Source: Pseudomonadota bacterium
GTDB lineage: Bacteria > Pseudomonadota > Alphaproteobacteria > Acetobacterales > Acetobacteraceae
DNA: 64,000 nt
Direction: 5' to 3'
Assembly: GCA_021809435.1 (NCBI GenBank)
Contig: JAKBAD010000004.1
Span: forward strand, 1 to 64,000
Below, in pieces: positions 46,071 through 54,465 of the stretch. Every line of letters begins with the position of its first letter. Within the stretch, counting starts at the first letter, position 1. The notes under the pieces were generated by a model. That model did not search any database, was not told the DNA's origin, and worked only from the letters and a program-made list of their open reading frames with translations. The translations under genes were made by a program, and so were the position numbers.

Positions 46071-47227
46071 TGCTCAAGGCCGGCATCGGCGGGCGCGTCC
46101 CGCCGTTTCGGGTGATGGATGTCATCACCGCCGCCGGGCAGCGCGCCGCCAGCCTGGCGCCGGGCGCGCCGCGCGTCATCCGGCTGGAAGCCGGGCAGCC
46201 CAATGTCGGCCTGCCCGAAGGCGCCAAGGCGGCGGTGGAAGCCGCGCTGCACGGCGCCGACCCGCTCGGCTACACCGAAACGCTGGGTCGCCTGAGCTTG
46301 CGCGCCGCCCTCCAGCGCCATATCGGCGCGTGGTATGGGCTCGATATCGCGCTCTCGCGCCTCATGGTCACGGTTGGCGGCTCGGGGGCGTTTCCGCTCG
46401 CCTTCCTCGCGGCCTTCGAGCCGGGCGATGAAGTCGCCCTCGCCTCGCCTTATTACCCGCCTTACCTCAACATCCTGGTGGCGCTCGGCTTCAAGCCCAT
46501 CATCATGCCTTGCGGGCTCGAGACCGGCTTTCAGCCAACCGTCGAGATGCTCGAAGCCCTGCCCCGCCGTCCCGCCGGGCTGATCATCGCCAGCCCCGCC
46601 AACCCCACGGGCTCCATGCTCACCCCCGCCGCGCTCGAGCGTCTGGCGCGCTGGTGCCACGAGAGCGGCGTGCGGCTGATCTCGGATGAGATTTATCACG
46701 GCCTCACCTATGGCAAGCCCATCTGCACGGCCAGCGCGTTCAGCCCCAGCGCCATCGTCATCAATTCCTTCTCCAAATATTTCTCCATGACTGGCTGGCG
46801 CATCGGCTGGATGGTGCTGCCCGACGAGCTGGTGCGCCCGGCCGAGCGGCTGGCGCAGAATTTCTTCATCTCAGCCCCCTATATCTCGCAGGTCGCCGCC
46901 GAGGCCGCCCTTGGCTGCCATGATGAGCTCGAAGCCCGCCGCCAGACCTACCAAGCCGCCCGCGCCGTGATGCTGGATGGGCTGCATGAGGCCGGGTTTT
47001 CCCGCATTTCGCCCCCCGATGGGGCATTTTACTGCTACGCCGAGCTGCCCGAGACCGCCCCCGACGCCATGGCCTATTGCGCCCGCCTGCTGGCCGAAAA
47101 AAACCTCGCCGCCACGCCAGGGCTCGATTTCGATGAGCAGCGCGGCCAGCGTTTCGTGCGGTTTTCCTATTGTCTGCCCCCCGAAACCATCGCCGAGGCG
47201 ATGGCCCGGCTGACGCCAAGCACCTGA
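46070..47227 (+). CDS. Class I/II aminotransferase (PLP)
   Basis: A 385-residue aspartate-aminotransferase-fold enzyme. It has the SPANPTGS motif (residues 175-182), the DEIYHGL segment with the PLP-ring Asp, and the Schiff-base lysine K236 in NSFSKYFSMTGWRIGW. The C-terminal RFSYCLPPETIAEA carries the substrate-carboxylate arginine. Broad families with this pattern transaminate amino acids; the substrate is not predictable. ATG 46070 shares one base with the TGA of the GGT-like gene, so the two are likely one transcriptional unit. Confidence 0.9.
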   Translation: MLKAGIGGRVPPFRVMDVITAAGQRAASLAPGAPRVIRLEAGQPNVGLPEGAKAAVEAALHGADPLGYTETLGRLSLRAALQRHIGAWYGLDIALSRLMVTVGGSGAFPLAFLAAFEPGDEVALASPYYPPYLNILVALGFKPIIMPCGLETGFQPTVEMLEALPRRPAGLIIASPANPTGSMLTPAALERLARWCHESGVRLISDEIYHGLTYGKPICTASAFSPSAIVINSFSKYFSMTGWRIGWMVLPDELVRPAERLAQNFFISAPYISQVAAEAALGCHDELEARRQTYQAARAVMLDGLHEAGFSRISPPDGAFYCYAELPETAPDAMAYCARLLAEKNLAATPGLDFDEQRGQRFVRFSYCLPPETIAEAMARLTPST

Positions 47228-47260
47228 GCGCGGGCGAATTAACCGCCCATGGGGCATTTG

Positions 47261-47299
47261 GGGGAAAGCCCGGCGGGGCAAGGCCGCCGGGGCTTCCCC
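47261..47299 (+). other. G/C-rich hairpin between the aminotransferase and etfB genes
   Basis: Near-perfect 16-bp stem GGGGAAAGCCCGGCGG/CCGCCGGGGCTTCCCC with a 7-nt loop, 70 bp before the etfB ATG. There is no U-tract. It may be a factor-dependent or stalled terminator of the purEK-aminotransferase unit or an etf leader element. Confidence 0.55.
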
Positions 47300-47368
47300 T
47301 GGGGTGAAAGGTCGCCTATCACTTCGGGCCAATGTCCCATTCCGGGGCAATGACGAGGTAAACGAAAA

Positions 47369-48118
47369 ATGAAACTGCTGGTCGCTGTGAAGCGCGTTGT
47401 GGATTACAACGTCAAAGTTCGGGTGAAATCTGACAAAACGGCCGTGGAGACGGCTGGCGTGAAAATGTCGATGAATCCGTTCGATGAAATCGCCGTCGAG
47501 GAAGCCGTGCGCCTGAAGGAAAAGGGCGTCGCGTCGGAGATCGTGGTGGTGTCGGTTGGGCCGACCCAGGCGCAGGAAACCATTCGCACCGCGCTGGCCA
47601 TGGGGGCTGATCGCGGCATTCTGGTCGAGACCGATCATGCGGTTGAACCGCTGGGCGTGGCCAAGGCGCTGAAAGCCCTGGTCGAGAAAGAGGGCGCCGA
47701 GCTGGTCATTCTGGGCAAGCAGGCGATTGATGACGACATGAACGCCACCGGCCAGATGTTGGCCGCCCTGCTGGGCCGGCCCCAGGGCACCTATGCCTCC
47801 AAGATCGACATCGAGGGTGGCGTCGCCACCGTGGTGCGCGAGGTCGATGGCGGCCTCGAGACCGTGACCCTCCAGCTTCCCGCCGTGGTCACCGCCGATC
47901 TGCGCCTCAATGAGCCGCGCTATGCCTCGCTGCCCAACATCATGAAGGCGCGCAAGAAACCGATCGATATGGTCAAGGAGACCGATCTCGGCGTCGATCT
48001 GGCGCCCCGCCTCACCACCATCCGCGTCGATGAGCCCGCCACCCGCAAGGCCGGCATCAAGGTGGCCGATGTCGCCGCGCTCGTCGATAAACTCCGCAAT
48101 GAAGCAAAGGTGATCTGA
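47369..48118 (+). CDS. etfB: Electron transfer flavoprotein beta subunit
   Basis: A 249-residue AMP-binding subunit of ETF, which collects electrons from acyl-CoA dehydrogenases and hands them to ETF-ubiquinone oxidoreductase. It has [22 protein letters not shown], then [23 protein letters not shown], the [22 protein letters not shown] region and [19 protein letters not shown]. It is followed 3 bp later by etfA. It probably serves the isovaleryl-CoA dehydrogenase in this window. Confidence 0.97.
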   Translation: MKLLVAVKRVVDYNVKVRVKSDKTAVETAGVKMSMNPFDEIAVEEAVRLKEKGVASEIVVVSVGPTQAQETIRTALAMGADRGILVETDHAVEPLGVAKALKALVEKEGAELVILGKQAIDDDMNATGQMLAALLGRPQGTYASKIDIEGGVATVVREVDGGLETVTLQLPAVVTADLRLNEPRYASLPNIMKARKKPIDMVKETDLGVDLAPRLTTIRVDEPATRKAGIKVADVAALVDKLRNEAKVI

Positions 48119-48121
48119 GCC

Positions 48122-49054
48122 ATGACCGCTCTCATCGTTCTCGATAGTGATGTAACCGGCATCAAGCAGGCCGCGCGCTCGGCCGTGGCCGCCGCCGCCA
48201 AGCTGGGCGTCGAGCTGCACGGGCTGGTGGTCGGCAATGGCGAGAATGTCGCCGCCGAGGCCGCCGCCAAAATTCCCGGCCTCGCCAAGGTGCTGGTGGC
48301 CGATGATCCGGGCTATGACCATGAGCTGGCCGAGCCCACCGCCGCGCTGCTGGCGGAATTGGCCGGCAATTACACCCACATCTTCCAGGCCGCCACCACC
48401 ATGGGCAAAAACGTCATGCCCCGGCTGGCCGCGCTGCTCGATGTGCAGGTGATCTCGGATATTTCGGGCATCATCGACGCCGAGACCTTCGTGCGCCCGA
48501 TCTATGCCGGCAACGCCCTGGCCACCGTCAAATCCTCGGACACCAAAAAGGTGATCTCGGTGCGCACGACGGCGTTCGACGCCGTGCCGGCTGAGGGCGG
48601 TTCGGCGGTGATCGAAAAGCTCGCCATCGCGCCCCACCCGGTGGGCGCCAAATATGTCGGCTCCGAGCTGTCCAAATCCGAGCGGCCCGAGCTGACCTCG
48701 GCGCGGGTCATCATCTCGGGCGGGCGCGGCATGCAATCGGCCGAGAATTTCGCCAAGGTGCTCGAGCCGGTGGCCGACAAGCTGGGCGCGGCCGTGGGCG
48801 CCTCGCGCGCGGCGGTCGATTCCGGCTTCGCGCCCAATGATTTCCAGGTCGGCCAGACCGGCAAGATCGTGGCGCCCGAGCTTTATGTCGCGGTCGGCAT
48901 TTCAGGCGCCATCCAGCATCTGGCCGGCATGAAGGACAGCAAGGTCATCGTCGCCATCAACAAGGACGAAGAGGCGCCGATCTTCCAGGTGGCCGATTAC
49001 GGGCTGGTGGGTGATCTGTTCACCATCCTGCCCGAGCTTGAAAAGGCGCTCTAA
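48122..49054 (+). CDS. etfA: Electron transfer flavoprotein alpha subunit
   Basis: A 310-residue FAD-binding partner of EtfB. The C-terminal FAD domain carries [57 protein letters not shown] and [24 protein letters not shown], the family signature. The N-terminal part ([25 protein letters not shown]) is typical. Confidence 0.97.
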   Translation: MTALIVLDSDVTGIKQAARSAVAAAAKLGVELHGLVVGNGENVAAEAAAKIPGLAKVLVADDPGYDHELAEPTAALLAELAGNYTHIFQAATTMGKNVMPRLAALLDVQVISDISGIIDAETFVRPIYAGNALATVKSSDTKKVISVRTTAFDAVPAEGGSAVIEKLAIAPHPVGAKYVGSELSKSERPELTSARVIISGGRGMQSAENFAKVLEPVADKLGAAVGASRAAVDSGFAPNDFQVGQTGKIVAPELYVAVGISGAIQHLAGMKDSKVIVAINKDEEAPIFQVADYGLVGDLFTILPELEKAL

Positions 49055-49067
49055 GCCGCCCACAGCC

Positions 49068-49091
49068 AGGCCGGGCCGCAAGGTCCGGCCT
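49068..49091 (+). terminator. Possible terminator after etfA
   Basis: Stem AGGCCGG/CCGGCCT with an inner GCCGCAAGGT loop region and a weak GTTTC tail, 14 bp after the etfA stop. Confidence 0.5.
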
Positions 49092-49197
49092 GTTTCATAT
49101 GTCACAAAACGCCAACACGGCGCTTGACCATGATCAAGGACCGCGCGGGCGGCCTTGGCCACACTCGCGCCATCATAAACAGAGCGGGACCATCATC

Positions 49198-50073
49198 ATG
49201 AGCATCCAGAAAATCGGGGTTATCGGCGCGGGGCTGATGGGCAATGGCATTGCCCATGTATCGCTGCTTTCAGGCTTCGAGGTGACGCTGGTCGATGCCT
49301 TCGCGGCCGCGCTGCCCAAGGCGGTCGCCACCATGACCAAGAACATGGAGCGCCAGGTGGCCAAGGGCCAGCTGACCGAGGATGCCAAGAGCGCGGCGTT
49401 GGCCCGTTTGGCCACCTCGACCGATTATCACGCCCTCAAGGGCGCCGACATCATCATCGAAGCCGTGCCCGAGCGCATGGAGATCAAGGAGGCGATCTAT
49501 AAGGAGCTGAAGGAGGTGGTGAGCGAGACCACCATTCTGGCCTCCAACACCTCGTCCATCTCCATCACCAGGCTGGCCTCGATGTCGGGGCAGCCGGCGC
49601 GCTTCATTGGCATGCATTTCTTCAACCCCGTGCCGATGATGAAGCTGGTCGAGGTCATTCGCGGCCTCGCCACCTCGGATGAAACCTATGAGGCCGTGAA
49701 GGCCCTGGCCGGCAAGCTCGGCAAAACCGCGGTCACCATCCATGATGCGCCGGGCTTCGCGGTCAACCGCATCCTCTGCCCCATGCTCAACGAGGCCGTG
49801 TTCACCCTGGCCGAAGGCGTGGCCTCTGTCACCGAGATCGACGCCGCCATGAAACTCGGCGCCGCCCACCCCATGGGCCCGCTCGAACTGGCCGATTTCG
49901 TCGGGCTCGATACCCTGCTCTCGATCATGCAGGTGCTGCACAAGGAGCTGGGCGAAGACAAATACCGCCCCGCGCCCCTGCTGGCCAAATATGTCGAGGC
50001 CGGCTGGTATGGCCGCAAATCGGGCAAGGGGTTCTACGATTATTCCACCACCCCGCCCACGCCGACCCGCTGA
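49198..50073 (+). CDS. 3-hydroxybutyryl-CoA dehydrogenase
   Basis: A 291-residue NAD(P)-dependent enzyme interconverting 3-hydroxybutyryl-CoA and acetoacetyl-CoA. The Rossmann motif [13 protein letters not shown] is at the N-terminus, with [15 protein letters not shown], the catalytic His in [21 protein letters not shown], and the C-terminal [20 protein letters not shown]. The ATG at 49198 matches the family start, while the frame back to 49099 does not. Beside etfBA it belongs to fatty-acid or butyrate/PHB metabolism. A strong terminator follows. Confidence 0.93.
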   Translation: MSIQKIGVIGAGLMGNGIAHVSLLSGFEVTLVDAFAAALPKAVATMTKNMERQVAKGQLTEDAKSAALARLATSTDYHALKGADIIIEAVPERMEIKEAIYKELKEVVSETTILASNTSSISITRLASMSGQPARFIGMHFFNPVPMMKLVEVIRGLATSDETYEAVKALAGKLGKTAVTIHDAPGFAVNRILCPMLNEAVFTLAEGVASVTEIDAAMKLGAAHPMGPLELADFVGLDTLLSIMQVLHKELGEDKYRPAPLLAKYVEAGWYGRKSGKGFYDYSTTPPTPTR

Positions 50074-50082
50074 ACCAAAACA

Positions 50083-50114
50083 GGCGCCCCGGTCACCCGG
50101 AGCGCCTTTTTTAT
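50083..50114. terminator. Terminator between 3-hydroxybutyryl-CoA dehydrogenase and bactofilin genes
   Basis: GGCGC-C-CCGG/CCGG-A-GCGCC stem with a short loop and TTTTTT on the plus strand; the minus strand shows a weaker TGTTTTG tail, so it may serve both convergent genes. Confidence 0.88.
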
Positions 50115-50139
50115 CCTCGCGTCGGCGCGCGTCGGGTTG

Positions 50140-50712
50140 TTATTCGGTGATCATCTCAATGCGGCCCTGAATCTGGCCGCCATCCTCCACCGCCAGGCGC
50201 TTGCAGCGCGCGGTGCCCAGCACCTGTCCGGCGCTGCGCACGGTCAGCAGCCGGCGCACGGTCAGCGTGCCGTCGATGACGCCTGAAATATCGGCCTCAT
50301 CCACCTCGACATCGCCCTTGAACAGCCCGCCCGCGGCCACCACCAGCTCGCCCAGGCCGGTAATCTGCCCGGCCTCGATGATCCCTTCCACCACCAGCCG
50401 CTCGGCATTGTCGATGGTGCCATTGATGGTGATGCCCTTGCCAATGGTCAGGGTGCGGCGCTCATCGGCCTCGCGCTGGGCGCCGGGCAGCGGCTGGCGG
50501 CCGGGCGCCGCGGCGGGGGCGACGGGCAGGGAAGAGGGCGGCGCGAAAGGTGAACGGGCCATGGGAGACTCCTTGAAGCTGGCGGAAGAGGCGACGCCGG
50601 GCACCGGCATGGGCGGCGTGGCCGGTGTGCTGGCCGTGGCGGCTTGTATCTCGGGTTGCGGCGGCGCGGCCGGCGCGGAGTCGGAGGGCGCGGGTTTGCG
50701 TTTGGAAAACAT
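50140..50712 (-). CDS. Bactofilin family cytoskeletal protein
   Basis: A 190-residue polymer-forming protein. An N-terminal disordered region (about residues 1-80) is rich in Pro, Ala and Ser. The beta-helical bactofilin core follows with regular repeats: LTIGKGITINGTIDNAERLVVEGIIEAGQITGLGELVVAAGGLFKGDVEVDEADISGVIDGTLTVRRLLTV. Bactofilins form membrane-associated filaments that organise cell shape or appendages. The ATG at 50712 has a GGAG site; a GTG two codons earlier is less likely. Confidence 0.9.
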   Translation of the reverse strand: MFSKRKPAPSDSAPAAPPQPEIQAATASTPATPPMPVPGVASSASFKESPMARSPFAPPSSLPVAPAAAPGRQPLPGAQREADERRTLTIGKGITINGTIDNAERLVVEGIIEAGQITGLGELVVAAGGLFKGDVEVDEADISGVIDGTLTVRRLLTVRSAGQVLGTARCKRLAVEDGGQIQGRIEMITE

Positions 50713-50845
50713 GGTCACACTCCGGGCGGTTGCGGGCCGTCTTGCCGGGCGGCTCTAGCACGCGCCGCGCCCCCATGAAACCCCGCGTTTGCAGAGCCCC
50801 GGCGGCTTTGCTACCCGTGCGCCACCTTGCAAGATCGGAGCCCCC

Positions 50846-51823
50846 ATGAGCGCGACACGTTTTGACATCACCGGCATCGGCAGCGCCATCGTCGATTACC
50901 TGTTGCAAACCGACGACGCGTTCCTCTCCCGCCACGATATGCCCAAGGGCGCCATGTCGCTGATCGACGCCGACACCGCCACCCGCCTCACCCAGGCCAT
51001 GGCGGGCGGGGTTTCGGCGTCGGGCGGTTCGGTGGCCAATAGCTGCGCGGTGGCGGCGGCGCTGGGCGCGCGCGTGGCGTTTCTGGGCAAGGTCGGGCAC
51101 GATGAGCTGGGCGAGGTGTTCGCCCGCGAAATCCGCGGCCATGGCGTGCATTACGCCACGCCGCCGCTCCAGGCGCCCATTCCCACCGCGCGCTGCCTTA
51201 TTCTCGTCACCCCCGATGGACAACGCACCATGAATACCTATCTGGGAGCGGGGGCCGAGTTCGCCCTGCATGATGTGGATGAAACCGTGATCGGGGCCTC
51301 AGCCGTGACCTATCTCGAAGGCTATCTGTTCGACCCGCCGGCCGCCCAAGGCGCGTTCCTCGAGGCCGCGCGCATGGCCCGGGCTTCGGGGCGCAAAACC
51401 GCGCTCTCCCTCTCGGATGCGTTCTGCGTCGATCGCCACCGCGATGGCTTCCGCCGCCTCATTGCCGCGGGCATCGATATTTTGTTCGCCAACGAGGCCG
51501 AAGTGTGCGCGCTCTACCAGACCAACGACTTCGCCGACGCGGCCGCCCTGGCGGCGCGCGATGTCGATTATGCCGTGCTGACCCAAAGCGAGCACGGCAG
51601 CGTCATCATCCATGGTGGTGAGATGACCGAAATCGCCGCCGCCCCCGCCGAGGTGCAAGACACCACCGGCGCCGGCGATGCCTATGCGGCCGGCTTCCTC
51701 ACCGGCTTCACCAAGGGCGCGTCCCTGGCCGAGGCCGGCACGCTCGGCGCCAAGGCCGCCGCGCTGGCCATTTCGCGCATCGGCGCCCGCCCGCCGCGCG
51801 CCGCCCTGCAAGCCCTGGCATGA
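50846..51823 (+). CDS. PfkB-family kinase, probably adenosine kinase-like
   Basis: A 325-residue ribokinase-fold enzyme. The two PfkB signatures are visible: SGGSVANSCAVAAALGARVAFLGKVGHDE near residues 57-85, and DTTGAGDAYAAGFLTG near 272-287, which holds the catalytic Asp and anion-hole. The TFDITGIGSAIVDYL-like N-terminus is typical of alphaproteobacterial adenosine kinases, but sugar or other nucleoside specificity is possible. The ATG at 50846 is preferred over 50789 on family alignment. It overlaps the TauE gene start (ATGA). Confidence 0.85.
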   Translation: MSATRFDITGIGSAIVDYLLQTDDAFLSRHDMPKGAMSLIDADTATRLTQAMAGGVSASGGSVANSCAVAAALGARVAFLGKVGHDELGEVFAREIRGHGVHYATPPLQAPIPTARCLILVTPDGQRTMNTYLGAGAEFALHDVDETVIGASAVTYLEGYLFDPPAAQGAFLEAARMARASGRKTALSLSDAFCVDRHRDGFRRLIAAGIDILFANEAEVCALYQTNDFADAAALAARDVDYAVLTQSEHGSVIIHGGEMTEIAAAPAEVQDTTGAGDAYAAGFLTGFTKGASLAEAGTLGAKAAALAISRIGARPPRAALQALA

Positions 51824-52572
51824 GCGTTCTCAGCTACACGGTCGTCGGGCTGGCGGGGCTGTGGGCGGGGGCGCAAAACGCCATCGCGGGCGGCGGCTCG
51901 TTCGTCACCTTCCCCTCGCTGCTGTTCGCCGGTCTCGACCCGCGCGCCGCCAACATCACCTCCACCATCGCGCTGTTTCCCGGCCAGGTCACCACCGGCG
52001 TCGCCGGGCGCTCAATGGCCGAGGGCGCGGCCGGGCTGTCGTTCAAGACGCTGGTGGTCGTCAGCCTGATTGGTGGCGCATTAGGCGGGGTGCTGCTGCT
52101 GGCCACGCCGGTCAGCATCTTCACCCATCTGGTGCCGTGGCTCATCATGTTCGCCACGCTGGTGTTCATCTGGGGCAATTTCTTCGCCCAAAAACGCCCC
52201 GATGGCGCGCCGCCCCCGGTGGGGCGTAAAACCGCCGTGTTCCTGCAATTCCTCATCGCCATTTACGGCGGCTATTTTGGCGGCGGCATCGGCATTCTCA
52301 TGCTCGCCGCCCTCACCGCCGCCGGCATGGCCGTGCGCGCGGCGGGCGCCACCAAAAACGTGCTGGGCGCGGTGATGAATTTTTCCGCCGTGCTGCTGTT
52401 TCTGGCCGAGAGCCGCGTGCCCTGGGGCATGGTCGGGGTGCTGGCGGTCACCGCCGTCATTGGCGGTCAGCTGGGGGTGATCATCCTGCGCCGCGCGCCC
52501 ATGACCTGGCTGCGCGTCATCGTCGCGGCCATCGGCACGCTGCTCACCATTGGCATGTTTCTGCGCGCCTGA
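51820..52572 (+). CDS. TauE/SafE-family sulfite/sulfonate exporter-like permease
   Basis: A 250-residue polytopic membrane protein with about eight hydrophobic segments. Family features are AGAQNAIAGGGSFVTFPSLLFAGLDPRAAN near the start and AIYGGYFGGGIGILMLAAL in the middle. Members export sulfite, sulfoacetate or other small anions; the substrate here is unknown. Its last 29 bp overlap the convergent murI gene. Confidence 0.85.
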   Translation: MSVLSYTVVGLAGLWAGAQNAIAGGGSFVTFPSLLFAGLDPRAANITSTIALFPGQVTTGVAGRSMAEGAAGLSFKTLVVVSLIGGALGGVLLLATPVSIFTHLVPWLIMFATLVFIWGNFFAQKRPDGAPPPVGRKTAVFLQFLIAIYGGYFGGGIGILMLAALTAAGMAVRAAGATKNVLGAVMNFSAVLLFLAESRVPWGMVGVLAVTAVIGGQLGVIILRRAPMTWLRVIVAAIGTLLTIGMFLRA

Positions 52573-53311
52573 AGCCAAAGGGCGCGAGCAGGGCCGGGTT
52601 CACCGGCGCGCCGGTGAAAAACGCCGTGCCGGAATGGGCTGAGCGGGTGGCGGGCACATGCGCGGCCACGCGCAAGGTTTGGCGCGCCACCGGCATCGCC
52701 GGGTCGTGCCAGGAAATATCGGGCCGCTCGGCCATGAATTCGGGCAGCAAAAACGTGTAATGCGTGCAGCCAAGCGCGATGGCGTCGATCTCCCCGCCGC
52801 CGGGCTGGGCGAAAAGCGGGGCGATGATCTCGCCCACCGCCACGCGTTCCCCCCTGAATTTGCGCTCCGCCAGCTCGGCCAGCGCCGGCGTGCCCAACGA
52901 GAGCACCCGGCAGCCCTGCGCGAATTCGGCGATCAGCCCCGAGAGATAAGGCCGGCGCACGGTGGCGGCCGTGGCCAGCACGCCGATGGTGCGGCTATGC
53001 GAGGCCCGCGCGGCCGGCTTGATGGGCGGCACGCACCCCACCACCGGCACGCCCAGGCTGGCGCGCAGCGCGGGCAGGGCGATGGTGCTGGCGGTGTTGC
53101 ACGCCACCACCACCGCGCGCGGCGCCAGCGCCGCCACCGCGCGGCCCATCAGCGCGACGATATGGGGCAGCAAAATTTCATCGGGCTTCTGCCCATAGGG
53201 AAAAAACCCGGTATCTCCCAGATAGATCAGCGGTTCCTCGGGCGCCAGCTCGCGCACGGCGCGCACCACGCCCAACCCGCCGATACCCGAATCGAACACC
53301 AGCAATGTCAT
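52544..53311 (-). CDS. murI: Glutamate racemase
   Basis: A 255-residue enzyme making D-glutamate for peptidoglycan. The N-terminal LLVFDSGIGGLGVVRAV has the catalytic Asp/Ser region. The catalytic cysteines are C71 in VVACNTAST and a second in AIALGCTHYTFL. YLGDTGFFPYGQ is also conserved. The true start is ATG 53311 and overlaps the rodA stop. It is the last gene of the mreC-mreD-mrdA-rodA-murI unit, and its final 29 bp overlap the convergent exporter gene. Confidence 0.95.
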   Translation of the reverse strand: MTLLVFDSGIGGLGVVRAVRELAPEEPLIYLGDTGFFPYGQKPDEILLPHIVALMGRAVAALAPRAVVVACNTASTIALPALRASLGVPVVGCVPPIKPAARASHSRTIGVLATAATVRRPYLSGLIAEFAQGCRVLSLGTPALAELAERKFRGERVAVGEIIAPLFAQPGGGEIDAIALGCTHYTFLLPEFMAERPDISWHDPAMPVARQTLRVAAHVPATRSAHSGTAFFTGAPVNPALLAPFGFRRAETCQW

Positions 53312-54465
53312 GCCTCGTCGGGCCCCGCGAACTCGGCATAACGGTGCACATGAATCGACATCAGCACCCCAAACCCCAGCATCACCGCCGTCAGTGCCGA
53401 GCCGCCATAGGAGATCAGCGGAATCGGCACCCCGCCGACCGGGATCAGCCCCATGACCATGGAGAGGTTGACGAAGCAATAGAGAAAGAAATTGGTCGAG
53501 ATGCCCAGCGCCACCAGCCGCCCGTAAACATGCGTGCAGCTCACCGCCGTATAGAGCGCCAGCCCGATAATGGCGAATAACAGCCCGAGCACGCTCAGGC
53601 TGCCGAGATAGCCAAACTCCTCGGCGATGATGGTGAACACGAAATCGGTCTGTTTCTCGGGCAGGAAGTTGAGCTGGTTCTGCGTGCCGTGCAGATAGCC
53701 CTGCCCCGTGAGCCCGCCCGAGCCCAGGGCGATCTGGCTCTGGATGATGTTATACCCCGCCCCCAGCGGGTCTGAGCCCGGATTGAGGAAGGTGATGATG
53801 CGCGCTTTCTGGTAATCGTGCAGATGATGGTAGAGCACGGGCGCCGAGAGGGCGATGACCGCGATGACCAGCGCGAACCACCACCAGCGCACGCCCGCGC
53901 CCAGCAGCACCGTGGCGCCGATGGTGCCGGTGATCACCGCCGTGCCCAGATTCGGCTCTTTCAAAATCAGCGCCACGGGCACCAAAATCGCCGCCAGGGC
54001 GGGCAGCACGAACACCAGATTGCCGGTTTGCTCAGGCGTCGCGCGTTTGAAATAGGCCGCCAGCGCCATGGCCAGAAACAGCTTCATCAGCTCGGAGGGC
54101 TGAATTTCCATGCCGCCCAGCGTGATCCAGCGTTTGGCGCCGAGCCCGGTATGGCCGAATTTCATCACCACCAGCAGCAACAGCACGCCCACCGCATAAG
54201 CCGGCCAGGAGGCTTTGGCGATGACACGGATATCGACCATGGCAATGCCCAGCGCCACGATGAGCATGGCAATGAAGCGGATGATCTGGCCCTCGGCATA
54301 AGGCTGCGGGCTGCCCCCGGCGGCGGAATAGAGCGCGGCATAGCCCACCCCGGCCAGCGCGCACACACAGGCCACGAACAGCCAGTTCACCCGCAGCAGC
54401 TTGTGCGCCAGGCCAAAGGAATGGTCGCGCAGGCGCCGGCGCGGGCGGGCGGGGTCCAGGCTCAT
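53308..54465 (-). CDS. rodA: Rod shape-determining peptidoglycan glycosyltransferase RodA
   Basis: A 385-residue SEDS-family polymerase with about ten membrane segments. The signature GGLTGQGYLHGTQNQLNFLPEKQTDFVFTIIAEEFGYLGS contains the functional acidic loop, and FLYCFVNLSMVMGLIPVGGVPIPLISYGGSALTAVMLGFGVLMS closes the protein. It acts with PBP2 in elongation. The ATG overlaps the PBP2 stop by four bases. Confidence 0.96.
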   Translation of the reverse strand: MSLDPARPRRRLRDHSFGLAHKLLRVNWLFVACVCALAGVGYAALYSAAGGSPQPYAEGQIIRFIAMLIVALGIAMVDIRVIAKASWPAYAVGVLLLLVVMKFGHTGLGAKRWITLGGMEIQPSELMKLFLAMALAAYFKRATPEQTGNLVFVLPALAAILVPVALILKEPNLGTAVITGTIGATVLLGAGVRWWWFALVIAVIALSAPVLYHHLHDYQKARIITFLNPGSDPLGAGYNIIQSQIALGSGGLTGQGYLHGTQNQLNFLPEKQTDFVFTIIAEEFGYLGSLSVLGLLFAIIGLALYTAVSCTHVYGRLVALGISTNFFLYCFVNLSMVMGLIPVGGVPIPLISYGGSALTAVMLGFGVLMSIHVHRYAEFAGPDEA

